A DNA stretch of 64,000 bases from an uncultured Prevotellaceae bacterium. Its GTDB lineage: Bacteria; Bacteroidota; Bacteroidia; Bacteroidales; Muribaculaceae. A program made the translations under genes and the position numbers. The notes below the pieces were generated by a model. The model was not told the DNA's origin and made no database searches. It saw only the letters and a program-made list of their open reading frames with translations. Of the stretch, positions 37,076 to 45,860 are shown piece after piece (the first letter of the stretch is position 1; each line of letters starts with the position of its first letter). The stretch spans positions 33,863 to 97,862 of the forward strand of contig CAMVAP010000003.1 in NCBI GenBank assembly GCA_947165485.1, in the 5' to 3' direction.

Positions 37076-37699
37076 ATGAAAGTATTATTGATCAACGGCA
37101 GTGCCCGCTGCGAGGGCAACACTTTTACTGCTTTGTCCCAAGTCGCCAGCCAGCTGGAGAAACATGGCATCGAAACCGAAATCATGCAGCTGGGCAATAA
37201 ACCCGTGAGGGGGTGCATCGCCTGTGGACAGTGCATGACTCGGGAACTGAGGCGATGCGCCTTTGATGATGACGTGTGCAACCGCATCGTGGAAAAATTT
37301 GACGCTATCGACGCCCTGATTGTCGGCTCTCCTGTTTATTATGGCCAGCCCAACGGGGCCTTGCTGGCCGTGATGCAGCGGGCGCTCTTCTCAGCATCGG
37401 CCAAGCTTGAGAATAAGCCCGTCGCCAGTGTCGCCATCTGCCGCCGTGGGGGGGCGACATCGGCTTTCCAGACGATGAACATGATGTTCCAGATGGTCAA
37501 CATGCCACAGGTCACCAGCCAGTATTGGAACATTGCCTATGGCCGCGAGCCTGGAGAAGCCTCACAGGATGCCGAGGGTATGCAGACCATGCGCACCCTT
37601 GCCGACAACATGGCCTGGCTCTTGAAGAAGATCCACGCTGGCAACAATCCTGACTACCCACAACGCGAACCCTGGCAACCCACCCACTTCATCCGCTAA
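37076..37699 (+). CDS. Flavodoxin-fold NADPH-dependent FMN reductase
   Basis: A 207-residue relative of the upstream reductase and of the full family length. FMN loop LINGSARCEGNTFTA is followed by GCIACGQCMTRELRRC, IVGSPVYYGQPNGALLAVMQ and the ICRRGGATSAFQTMN segment near the flavin. No signal peptide. The start at 37076 lies 19 bases after the MITE, so the element now forms most of its upstream region. A strong terminator follows the stop. A role in reducing quinones, nitro-compounds or azo dyes is known for relatives, but the substrate cannot be read from the sequence. Confidence 0.87.
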   Translation: MKVLLINGSARCEGNTFTALSQVASQLEKHGIETEIMQLGNKPVRGCIACGQCMTRELRRCAFDDDVCNRIVEKFDAIDALIVGSPVYYGQPNGALLAVMQRALFSASAKLENKPVASVAICRRGGATSAFQTMNMMFQMVNMPQVTSQYWNIAYGREPGEASQDAEGMQTMRTLADNMAWLLKKIHAGNNPDYPQREPWQPTHFIR

Positions 37700-37707
37700 C
37701 CCACCAC

Positions 37708-37764
37708 AAAAAAAAGGGGTCACCTGCTGAACTCACACGGTTTCACAAGTGACCCCATTTTTTT
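37708..37764 (+). terminator. Terminator after the FMN reductase genes
   Basis: GGGGTCAC (37716-37723) pairs with GTGACCCC (37749-37756), bordered by A8 before and T7 after, so it is usable from either side. Confidence 0.85.
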
Positions 37765-37850
37765 AGGCTAGTGGCAACTCAATAATCGCTAATCCCTAAT
37801 TAAAGTGGCGAAGCCACTTTAGAAACTTAAGTTAAGAATTGATTATATAC

Positions 37851-37881
37851 TTGCATAAATCATTTTTTTTGATGATATTTG
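37851..37881 (+). promoter_or_regulatory. Promoter of the LRR-dockerin gene
   Basis: TTG at 37851-37853 and GATATTTG at 37874-37881 (one mismatch to TAnnTTTG), spacer 20. Start of transcription near 37887. Confidence 0.6.
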
Positions 37882-37925
37882 CAGTCATATAATTGTCTGT
37901 CTATAACAAAAATCAAGTATCAGCT

Positions 37926-39899
37926 ATGAAACAAGAATTATTTAAAACATTGAGCCGGGCATTGCTATTGGCGTGCCTGATGTGTACTGCTACATCGATG
38001 TCTGCCGAAAAGATTCTCATCGACGGACTCTATTACACCCTGTCGGGCGACTATGGCGGTGCGACAGTCGAAAAACCCGACTCGGGACTGTATGTGGGTG
38101 ATATCGACATCCCTGCTGAAATCACCTACAATGGCGTCACCAGGCCAGTGAAGGCTGTGGGAGTTAGTGCGTTCTATAATGATTCTCTGTTGACCAGTGT
38201 CACCTTCCACGATAACATGAAAGTCATCGACATATCTGCATTCTCCTATTGCACACAGTTAAAGACAATTGACTTGCCCAACACGGTGACTTCGGTGGTC
38301 GACTTTGCATTTTGTGGATGTACTAGCCTGGAGACCGTGACGCTGAGCAATAAGGTTGCTTATATTGGGTGGTCCGCCTTCCAAAACTGCAAAAGCTTGA
38401 AAAGTATCGTTATTCCCAACTCGTGCACAAACATGGATCGATACGCGTTTCAGGGTTGCAGCAGCATGACAGACCTGGTCATCGGCAATGGTGTCCAGAT
38501 CGTAAAGACCAAAGCGTTCTCGGGTTGTTCTTCACTCCAAAATATAACGATAGGGACTGGTGTTAAGGAGTTTGAATCGGGTGCGTTTGAACAGTGTAAC
38601 AGTAATACGATCAAGAACATATATATATCTGACCTGACACAATGGTGCAACATTAAGTTTGGGTCAATCACCTCCAACCCTTTCTGCTATGTCGGTTATA
38701 TGTATCTTAACGGCGAGAAAGTGATCGACCTCGAGATTCCATCCGGCGTGACAGCGATCAAGGACTATGCGTTGATGCGTTGCATCTTTGAAGGCAATCT
38801 GATTATTCCGAGTTCTGTCAAGAGCATTGGCTACTATTCATTTTACCTTTGTTCACGAATGAAGGAAGTGGTACTGCCCGAGGGTCTGCAAAGCATCGGC
38901 CAATATGCTTTCTACGAATGTTATCAGTTGAGGGAGGTGAACCTTCCTGAGAGCTTGATATCGCTGGGCGGTTCGGCATTCTCAACCTGTGTGTCTGTCA
39001 CCAAGATAAAAATTGGAAATCAATTGACGAATATTAGCGACCGTGCCTTTGAGTGGTGCGAAAAGTTGGAGGATGTGCAGTTTGGCAGTTCCGTCAACAA
39101 CCTGGGTAACAGTTCATTCTTTGGCTGCTCGACACTGGTGGTTCTTAATTTACCTGAATCGTTAAGGACAATAGGTGGGTCTGCTTTTAGACAATGTGCA
39201 AAGCTCGAAACCGTTCATCTGCCCGATTCGCTCACGTCGTTAGGAAATAGCGCTTTTTATAATTGCCCTGCTTTAAAAAATATCATCCTGCCACAAGGGT
39301 TGAAGAAAATTGAGCAAGGCACTTTCCTGAACTGTTCTACGTTGACCGAGATTGTCATTCCTGACAAAGTTACATCTATTGGAAGTCAAGCGTTCTATGA
39401 TTGTATTAATTTAAGGTCCTTAAAGCTGAGCAAGTCACTCAAAACGATAGAATCCTCTGCATTTGTCAACTGTAGTTCGTTAACGTCATTGACCATTCCC
39501 GACTCGGTGACTTCAATAGGCAGCGGTGCCTTTGGCGGATGTAAAGCATTGAGGGAAGTGAAGTCACTGGCACTCGTGCCGCCAACGCTTTCCTCCCAGT
39601 CGTGCTTCTCGGTGTATGATCAGGCACGGTTGGTAGTCCCTCAAGAGGCTCTTGCCGCCTATAACACCGCCCAGTACTGGAGCCTTTTTAACAGGTCGAT
39701 CGCCTTCGAGCAGATTGGTGATGCCAATGGCAATGGAGAGATCAGCATAGCCGACATCACCATCATGATTGACTACCTGTTGAGCGGCGATGCATCGGGC
39801 ATCAATATCAATGCTGCCGATTGCGATGGCGATAACAATGTGGGCATTAACGATGTTACCACCCTCGTTGACTATCTCCTGAACGGCTCCTGGAATTAA
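37926..39899 (+). CDS. BspA-like leucine-rich-repeat protein with dockerin
   Basis: A 657-residue exported protein. The start at 37926 gives a signal peptide (MKQELFKTLSRALLLACLMC on); the ATG at 37893 would push it inward. Residues about 60-560 are LRR_5 (Treponema/BspA type) repeats of about 23 residues with the phrase IGxxAFxxCxxLxxVxLP. The last 65 residues form a type I dockerin with two calcium loops (DANGNGEISIADI and DCDGDNNVGINDV), each followed by YLL. BspA proteins bind host matrix or other bacteria. The dockerin may bind a cohesin-like partner or simply anchor the protein. It stands alone, with promoter before it and a REP element directly after the stop. Confidence 0.9.
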   Translation: MKQELFKTLSRALLLACLMCTATSMSAEKILIDGLYYTLSGDYGGATVEKPDSGLYVGDIDIPAEITYNGVTRPVKAVGVSAFYNDSLLTSVTFHDNMKVIDISAFSYCTQLKTIDLPNTVTSVVDFAFCGCTSLETVTLSNKVAYIGWSAFQNCKSLKSIVIPNSCTNMDRYAFQGCSSMTDLVIGNGVQIVKTKAFSGCSSLQNITIGTGVKEFESGAFEQCNSNTIKNIYISDLTQWCNIKFGSITSNPFCYVGYMYLNGEKVIDLEIPSGVTAIKDYALMRCIFEGNLIIPSSVKSIGYYSFYLCSRMKEVVLPEGLQSIGQYAFYECYQLREVNLPESLISLGGSAFSTCVSVTKIKIGNQLTNISDRAFEWCEKLEDVQFGSSVNNLGNSSFFGCSTLVVLNLPESLRTIGGSAFRQCAKLETVHLPDSLTSLGNSAFYNCPALKNIILPQGLKKIEQGTFLNCSTLTEIVIPDKVTSIGSQAFYDCINLRSLKLSKSLKTIESSAFVNCSSLTSLTIPDSVTSIGSGAFGGCKALREVKSLALVPPTLSSQSCFSVYDQARLVVPQEALAAYNTAQYWSLFNRSIAFEQIGDANGNGEISIADITIMIDYLLSGDASGININAADCDGDNNVGINDVTTLVDYLLNGSWN

Positions 39900-39909
39900 A
39901 ATTTCAATT

Positions 39910-40092
39910 ATGGGTGTCCGTGGAAAGTCCCGTTAGGGACGACCAGGGCAATAGGCAGGGGTGTAACGAGGCGAAGCCAAGTGCAACCCCTGCGATTGTC
40001 AAGGCACTCGTTCAAGCCCCATCGGGGCGGCAGTATGTTGCTGATGATGAGCCTGCCGCCCCGATGGGGCTAACTGATAATTGGGATGCATG
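39910..40092 (+). repeat. REP/BIME-like palindromic element, copy B
   Basis: The near-identical reverse complement of 34546-34720, starting 10 bases after the LRR gene stop. The central hairpin pairs AGCCCCATCGGGGCGGCAG with CTGCCGCCCCGATGGGGCT. The 485-base gap 39900-40384 is filled by this element, a MITE and an AT-rich promoter zone. Confidence 0.9.
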
Positions 40093-40269
40093 GGGCTGTG
40101 TCATAATTGATAAGTTGCAATTCTAACCGCCCTGCGGGCGGGAAATTATTCAAATTATAATTAAATTGATATAAATATAAAATAATAATTAATTTTAATT
40201 TAAAAATTTGATAAATTTCCCGTGCGTTAGCACGGTAATATTATTGAGTCGCAATTATGACACAGCGCC
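40092..40269. mobile_element. MITE-like element, family 2, copy b
   Basis: A 178-base element with ends GGGGCTGTGTCATAATTG (40092) and CAATTATGACACAGCGCC (40252-40269). The interior is AT-rich with two small GC hairpins (CCGCCCTGCGGGCGG and CCGTGCGTTAGCACGG). It shares its ends with the element at 36968 but not its interior length. It abuts REP copy B. Confidence 0.75.
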
Positions 40270-40384
40270 ATGATGGCAATGCTTCACTAGAACCATATAT
40301 TTTGCAGCCTATTCGGGAAAATATTTGTATCTCACTCGCAGCCATTGATATAATTATTATATATTTGTGCCAAAATATTACTGA

Positions 40385-40924
40385 ATGATGAAACAAGTGT
40401 TAACATTCGCCATTGCTGCCTTGACGGCCATCACGTTGACAGCCCAGAGCGAAAGCATCCGAATCAATCAAGTTGCATTTTATCCGCAACAGACCAAAAT
40501 CGCAGTCATCGAGGGCGCTAAAGCCCAAAAGATGACCATCAAAAGCATGGCAGACGGCAAACGTGTGGGTAAAGCCAAGGCCTTGAGGACCAACACCTCG
40601 CCGTGGTCTAACAAGAAACGCACCATCGTCGAGATCACAGGTATTACCGCCCCAGGCTCCTATGAGTTGATCGTCAATGGCCAAAAGACCCGCTTTGACG
40701 TGCAACCTCACGCATTGAACAACATAGCCCGTGCTGCGTTAAAGGCCTTCTATCTCAACCGCTCGGGCATCGCCATTGACGGCAGATATGCCGATGTTTA
40801 TGCCCGTCCCTTAGGACATCCCGACACCCAGGTCATGATTCATCCATCGGCAGTTTCACCAGGCCGACCTGCAGGCTCTATCATTTCCTCGCCGCTGGGC
40901 TGGTATGATGCCGAGATGAAATAA
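40385..40924 (+). pseudogene. GH9 cellulase gene, internally deleted (N-terminal part fused to last codons)
   Basis: A 179-codon frame encodes a signal peptide, the CelD-type immunoglobulin-like N-terminal domain (SIRINQVAFYPQQTKIAVIE on) and the entry to the GH9 catalytic domain: RPLGHPDTQVMIHPSAVSP, then ISSPLGWYDA. In intact GH9 enzymes the text continues GDYNKY; here it jumps to EMK and a stop. That ending and the DNA after it match the tail of a second GH9 remnant at 51247 (LLGWIDAEMK). The junction lies in shared bases CTGGGCTGG..TGATGCCG, so a deletion through short homology removed nearly all of the catalytic domain. A TATATTTG box at 40360-40367 remains. The product cannot be an active cellulase. 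Confidence 0.8.
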
Positions 40925-41088
40925 CCCACCAATCAAAGTAAAAGATTGAGCCTACTTCTCTTGACGATCTTGATGCCGACAAACTTGAGTTGGTGTATGA
41001 TTTTGTCAAGTCAATTGCAAGTTGATACTAATATCCGATATTATTAAGAGCGGTATTTGTGGAAAACGCAACAATTCGTTGCGTTTTT
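40900..41088. repeat. Direct repeat DR1 (GH9 3' end and terminator)
   Basis: About 190 bases that recur at 51440-51630 in the same orientation with roughly one change in ten. It includes the last GH9 codons, GTAAAAGATTGAGCCTACTT, CAAGTCAATTGCAAGTTGAT and a terminator hairpin (AAAACGCAAC / GTTGCGTTTT at 41063-41087). Confidence 0.9.
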
Positions 41089-41151
41089 GTCTTGTCCTGA
41101 AATAGGTTGACAAAACCGTCGGTGACTCTAGCTTCTAATCTTTTTTAGGTA

Positions 41152-41182
41152 TTGTTGGGGCGTGTGATTACGGGTAATTTTG
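41152..41182 (+). promoter_or_regulatory. Promoter of the TonB receptor operon
   Basis: TTG at 41152-41154 and TAATTTTG at 41175-41182 with a 20-base spacer, 19 bases before the ATG at 41202. No Fur-like box was recognised. Confidence 0.75.
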
Positions 41183-41201
41183 TTCTCCTGTAATTATTGT
41201 A

Positions 41202-43934
41202 ATGCAAGAGATAAGACAATTCATATTGGCGTTAATGGTGCTGGCCATGCAAGTGGCTGACGCACAGCAGTTGTTGAGTGGCATCGTCCTCGATGGTGAG
41301 ACACTGGAGCCCGTCGTGGGCGCGACCATTGCCGATGCCAATCGGGGAAAAGTGATTACTGTCACCGGCGCCGACGGCACATTTGGCCTACCTAAAAATG
41401 ATGAGGCCATGCAGTTGAGAATTTCTTCCATCGGCTACAAGACACTGGTGACCAAGCTAAACCCCGGAGGCCGCTACCTGTTGCACGCCGAGGTGAGCCA
41501 ACTGGGCGAGGTCGTGGTCACCGCCCAGGAAAACCGCGGATTGACCACCTCGTCAAGGATAGAAAAACACGCCATGGAGCATCTGCAGCCGTCGAGCTTT
41601 TCTGACCTGTTGGAACTGATACCTGGCGGCCGCAGCCACGACCCGTCGCTGAGCGCTCCCAACAACATCCACATCCGTGAGATACCAATCGGCAGCAGCA
41701 ACTATGCCACCTCGTCGTTGGGCACCAGCTTTGTCATCGACGGTGCACCCATCTCGACCAATGCCAACATGCAGTATCTGGCAGGAGCCTGGGATGATGC
41801 GGCCACCAGTCGCGATAACACTAACGCTGGAGTTGACATGCGTGGAATCTCGACCGACGATATCGAGAGCGTGGAAATTGTACGCGGCATTCCGTCGGTG
41901 GAATATGGTGACTTGACCAGTGGACTGGTAAAGATTGAACGACGCCGGGGCGGACATGATCTGAAATTCCGCCTCAAGGCCGACATGGGTTCCAAACTGG
42001 TGTATGGTGCCAAAGATTTTGAATGGGAAAAGCACCACTTGACTCTGAACGTGAGCGCCGATTACCTGGATGCCAAAGCAGACCCTCGTAACCGACTGGA
42101 GAACTACAAGCGAGTGACATTATCCTCCCGATTGGGAAAGAAATGGGAGAACAAGGATTACAGCCTTACCCTTTCATCTAATCTTGACTTCTCCAGTTCA
42201 ATCGACAATGACAAGCAGGACATCGATCAGACTTATAGCGCCGAGGACTCTTATCGGTCAAGCTACAACCGTTACGCCCTCTTGAACGCCCTGCAATACA
42301 TGAGCAAGCGGGGTGCATGGCTCAAGTCGGCCGAGGTGACAGTGTCGGCATCGCTTGAAAACGACCGGATAGAACGCACGCGCCTGGTGCAACTGTCGCG
42401 TATGACCGTCGCCCCCCAGTCCAAGGAAGAGGGTGAGAACGATGCCTATATATTACCATTTAAATATATCGGTCACCACGAGGTAGAAGGCATGCCGCTC
42501 AATTTGTTTGCCAAAATGAATGCCCGCGTGCAGATTCCAAACAACCGCCTATCAAACACGTTGCTGCTGGGTGTGGAATGGAACATGGACAAGAACATGG
42601 GACGCGGACAGGTGTTTGATCCCCACGCGCCAGTATATACCGGCATCTCGTCACGGACCCGATCGCTCAAGCAGATTCCTGCCAACCATCGCTTGTCGGC
42701 CTATGCCGAGGAGAGCCTCAAATGGCCTACCGCAATTGGCTCCCTCGAAGTGACGGCAGGCATCCGTGCCACCACGCTGCTGAACCTTAATGCCGGCTAC
42801 ACGATGAATGGCAAACTGTATTGGGATCCGCGCGTCAACATGGGCTACACGTTGCCCAAGCTGACCGTCTTCGGCCAGCCGACCTTCATCCGCATCGCGG
42901 GTGGCATTGGCCAGCACACCAAGATGCCCACCATGGAGCAGCTGTTTCCCGACCTGCTCTACATCGATTTCATCCAGCTGAATTATTATCACGATAATCC
43001 CGACTACCGCCGCATCAACCTGATGACCTATGTCGTCAATCCCCGCAACACCGCTCTGGAACCTGCCCGCAACCTCAAGAAGGAGTTGTCGTTAGATATC
43101 AACATCGGCGGCAACCGCTTGTCGGTCACGGCATTCCGCGAGAGAATGACCTCGGGATTCCGCATGCAGTCCTACTATCGGACTTTCCAGTACAAGCAAT
43201 ATGACGCCAGTGGCATCAATGCCGCGAGCCTGACGTCCCAACCCAGCCTTGACGAACTGCCATACACGGTCATCAACGAGTTGGCTGGCTATGGCAACTA
43301 CACCAATGGCAGCATGACGCTGAAAGAAGGCATCGAGTACACCCTTGAGACCAAGCGATTCCCTGTGGTCCTGACACGACTCACCATCAACGGTGCCTAC
43401 TTCCGCACGACCTACAACAACTCGATTGTTGACTCTTACCGTCCCAGTCAGGTGATTGACAACCGCCAGATTCAATACGTTGGACTATATGAGAGCGATG
43501 ATGGCTCGGTGAGGGAGGCTTTTAACACCAATTTCACCCTCGATACCGACGTGCCGCGTCTCAAGTTGGGATTCTCCCTGTCGGCTCAGTGCCTGTGGTT
43601 TACCACCTCGCAGCGCAAACCGGTGAGCAACTATCCCGTTCAGTATATTGCCCCCGACGGCAGTATCCATGACTGGCAGGACAGTGATGCCAGCGACGTG
43701 TACCTGCGCTGGCTGGTGCGGGACTACACGCCCTCGTTGTTCGAGAAAAACCGTGTTCCGTTTGCTATGAATGTCAACATGAAGGTCACCAAGAAACTGT
43801 TTGACGACAGGCTTCACGTCGCCATGTTCTGCAACAAGTTGTGGGACTACACCCCCGACTATGATAGCCGCGGCACGACCATCCGCCGCCATGTTACCCC
43901 GTACTTTGGCCTCGAAATGAATATCAAGTTATGA
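41202..43934 (+). CDS. TonB-dependent outer-membrane receptor
   Basis: A 910-residue receptor that imports a bound ligand through the outer membrane using TonB energy. A signal peptide (about 1-21) is followed by a carboxypeptidase-regulatory-like domain (LSGIVLDGETLEPVVGATIA). Then come the linker GEVVVTAQE and a plug domain (about 115-245) containing SFVIDGAPISTN and DIESVEIVRGIPSVEYGDL. The C-terminal barrel ends in aromatic FGLEMNIKL, a proper beta-signal. The next gene overlaps by four bases (ATGA), and further genes encode a lipoprotein, a DUF6850-like barrel, a DUF4876-like protein and an M16 protease. There is no SusD partner, so this is not a classical glycan Sus pair; a peptide or metal-complex ligand is possible. 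Confidence 0.93.
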   Translation: MQEIRQFILALMVLAMQVADAQQLLSGIVLDGETLEPVVGATIADANRGKVITVTGADGTFGLPKNDEAMQLRISSIGYKTLVTKLNPGGRYLLHAEVSQLGEVVVTAQENRGLTTSSRIEKHAMEHLQPSSFSDLLELIPGGRSHDPSLSAPNNIHIREIPIGSSNYATSSLGTSFVIDGAPISTNANMQYLAGAWDDAATSRDNTNAGVDMRGISTDDIESVEIVRGIPSVEYGDLTSGLVKIERRRGGHDLKFRLKADMGSKLVYGAKDFEWEKHHLTLNVSADYLDAKADPRNRLENYKRVTLSSRLGKKWENKDYSLTLSSNLDFSSSIDNDKQDIDQTYSAEDSYRSSYNRYALLNALQYMSKRGAWLKSAEVTVSASLENDRIERTRLVQLSRMTVAPQSKEEGENDAYILPFKYIGHHEVEGMPLNLFAKMNARVQIPNNRLSNTLLLGVEWNMDKNMGRGQVFDPHAPVYTGISSRTRSLKQIPANHRLSAYAEESLKWPTAIGSLEVTAGIRATTLLNLNAGYTMNGKLYWDPRVNMGYTLPKLTVFGQPTFIRIAGGIGQHTKMPTMEQLFPDLLYIDFIQLNYYHDNPDYRRINLMTYVVNPRNTALEPARNLKKELSLDINIGGNRLSVTAFRERMTSGFRMQSYYRTFQYKQYDASGINAASLTSQPSLDELPYTVINELAGYGNYTNGSMTLKEGIEYTLETKRFPVVLTRLTINGAYFRTTYNNSIVDSYRPSQVIDNRQIQYVGLYESDDGSVREAFNTNFTLDTDVPRLKLGFSLSAQCLWFTTSQRKPVSNYPVQYIAPDGSIHDWQDSDASDVYLRWLVRDYTPSLFEKNRVPFAMNVNMKVTKKLFDDRLHVAMFCNKLWDYTPDYDSRGTTIRRHVTPYFGLEMNIKL

Positions 43935-44317
43935 AACAAAGCATCATCCTATTCTCATTACTGATAGCCCTAGCGATGTTGTTTACCGCTTGTGCCCCGG
44001 TAGAAGACGACATTTTCACCACTGCACGCATCACTGTTAGTGGCGAGGGCGATGTGCCCATTACCAGCGTGCAGGCACAGGCGAAGTTGACCAATGTGAA
44101 CACGCGCCAGGTCATAACGACCGCCGACTTTGAAGGCACCAGTGCAACCGTGGAGCTGCTGCGTGGAGCCTATCAGATAGATATAGAGGGGGTTGCCACC
44201 TGCCCATCGGGCAACAGCGCAGTCCGCATGCGCCAGTTCCGCTGCCAGAGCGACTATGTGGAATTTGTCCAGCATGGCGTCAACGAGGTTACATTAAAAA
44301 CCATCTTCCTTGACTGA
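43931..44317 (+). CDS. Small lipoprotein of the TonB receptor operon
   Basis: A 128-residue protein with a lipoprotein signal peptide; the lipobox is LFTAC, so the mature protein begins at Cys21. The body is one beta-sandwich-like domain (TARITVSGEGDVPITSVQAQ on). It resembles the N-terminal domain of the DUF4876-like lipoprotein two genes downstream: both carry a strand pattern with TLTNV/KLTNV, then KQVTT/RQVIT. It overlaps the receptor gene by four bases and the next gene by one or a few bases, so it is translationally coupled. I recognise no named family. Confidence 0.82.
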   Translation: MKQSIILFSLLIALAMLFTACAPVEDDIFTTARITVSGEGDVPITSVQAQAKLTNVNTRQVITTADFEGTSATVELLRGAYQIDIEGVATCPSGNSAVRMRQFRCQSDYVEFVQHGVNEVTLKTIFLD

Positions 44318-44318
44318 C

Positions 44319-45815
44319 ATGAAAGGCCAATTATTGTTTATATTCATCTTCACGACCGTTTGGACTGTAGCGGTAGCATCCAATGCCGACACGGCACTGG
44401 TCGAACACACGTCGTTAGAGCGATTGACCACGTTAGAGGCCATGCGCAATCCAGCCCTGCATGGCCTGGGCTATCACACCTCATTCTCACAACTGGCACT
44501 GGGCATTGACGTGCAACACCAGTCCCAGGCCTTCGTTCCCGAGAAGGGGAGTGGCTATATCCTGCCTTACCTTGGTGTGAGCACTTTCCATCCTTTGAGT
44601 CGACGTTCAACCGTGTGGGGCGAAGCTTCTTACATGACAGGCAGGCAGCGTGATGTCAGGTGGAACTCTACCAGTGACTATGACCTGCTGCAACCTTACG
44701 TCCTGGCCGACACCCTGGGCGGTGACACAAGACGTGAACGTTACAGCATCTCTGGAGGGTATGCCACGAGCATCAACCATTGGCGACTTGGCACCGAGAT
44801 ACTTGTCCGCGCCGAGCAGGAATACCGTGGCCATGACCCGCGCATGAGAGGTATTGTCACCGACTTGACCGTGCGCCTGGGAGGCGGATATGAGCTCAAG
44901 CAATATCGCCTTGGCGCTGCTGTTGAGGGCAATATATATAAGCAGACCAACAGTGTCGCCTTCTACCGCGAGGAGGGTGTTATCCCCGAGTATCAGATGA
45001 CGGGACTGGGCACACAATACAGCCGCTTCTCGGGTGACAAGCGGAGCCTCTATTATGATGGGGGAGGGCTGGCGGTCACGCTTCATGCCTCGCCCGTTGA
45101 TCGGAGCGGTCTCTATGTTGACATCCAGCTCGATGAGCACCGTTATCACCGCAAGCTCGCTGAATATAACTCCATGCCGCTTACCGACCTATACAACGAG
45201 CGTGCTGTGGCGACGATAGGGTGGAGACGGGGACAGGATCACGATCTAGCTGTTTACGGACATATAGACTACTCGAGACGGACGGGAAACGAGCACATTG
45301 GCGGCACGTCCGATGCACGCTACTTTCCTGTCATCGCCTGTCTGACGATGTACAAGAGTCATGTTCTGGAAACCTATGCCGGAGCGCTCTATGGCCGTGG
45401 TGGCTGGCACATCAACATGACAGGGGGATACTGGGAAGTGAACGAGCAGTACGTGTACCCACACCGGCAAATGGATGCGGGCCACGTTTATGGCCGGCTG
45501 CAAGGGCAATGCTTCATCAGGCCGTCAGACAAATGGCTGTTGACAGTGAACGCCCAAGCATCCTACCATGCCAGCACTGGTGACAAGCTGCAAATGCCGC
45601 TGGCCAACATGGATGCGGCCTTTATCAGCCTGATTGACCACAAACACCAATTCTTGAGTGCCAATTATACCGACTTGGGCGCTATGGTGCGAGCCGATTT
45701 CGCCTTGAAGCAGTCCCGCTATGGACTATTTGCCGAAGTTGGGGGTGGTATGACCCTGTGCTCGGTGGGTGAGCATCAGACGGCATTTCACAGTTCAATA
45801 GGAATTACATTTTAA
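44319..45815 (+). CDS. DUF6850-like outer-membrane beta-barrel protein
   Basis: A 498-residue exported barrel protein. The start at 44319 (MKGQLLFIFIFTTVW) makes a clean signal peptide; the ATG at 44310 overlaps the previous stop. It has alternating hydrophobic/aromatic strands throughout (YHTSFSQLALGIDVQHQ, WGEASYMTGRQRDVRWN, AEVGGGMTLCSVGEHQT) and ends in a Phe, as barrels inserted by BamA do. I recall the DUF6850 family in this same neighbourhood with TonB receptors and DUF4876 proteins in Bacteroidota. Probable partner of the receptor in the outer membrane, role unknown. Confidence 0.82.
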   Translation: MKGQLLFIFIFTTVWTVAVASNADTALVEHTSLERLTTLEAMRNPALHGLGYHTSFSQLALGIDVQHQSQAFVPEKGSGYILPYLGVSTFHPLSRRSTVWGEASYMTGRQRDVRWNSTSDYDLLQPYVLADTLGGDTRRERYSISGGYATSINHWRLGTEILVRAEQEYRGHDPRMRGIVTDLTVRLGGGYELKQYRLGAAVEGNIYKQTNSVAFYREEGVIPEYQMTGLGTQYSRFSGDKRSLYYDGGGLAVTLHASPVDRSGLYVDIQLDEHRYHRKLAEYNSMPLTDLYNERAVATIGWRRGQDHDLAVYGHIDYSRRTGNEHIGGTSDARYFPVIACLTMYKSHVLETYAGALYGRGGWHINMTGGYWEVNEQYVYPHRQMDAGHVYGRLQGQCFIRPSDKWLLTVNAQASYHASTGDKLQMPLANMDAAFISLIDHKHQFLSANYTDLGAMVRADFALKQSRYGLFAEVGGGMTLCSVGEHQTAFHSSIGITF

Positions 45816-45860
45816 TAACAAACTAAATAATTATCAATTCATTCACACAAAAAAAGAAAC

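Noticed and set aside
39914..40126. A 70-codon frame directly after the LRR gene
   Set aside because: It lies wholly within the REP-like element repeated in reverse at 34546.
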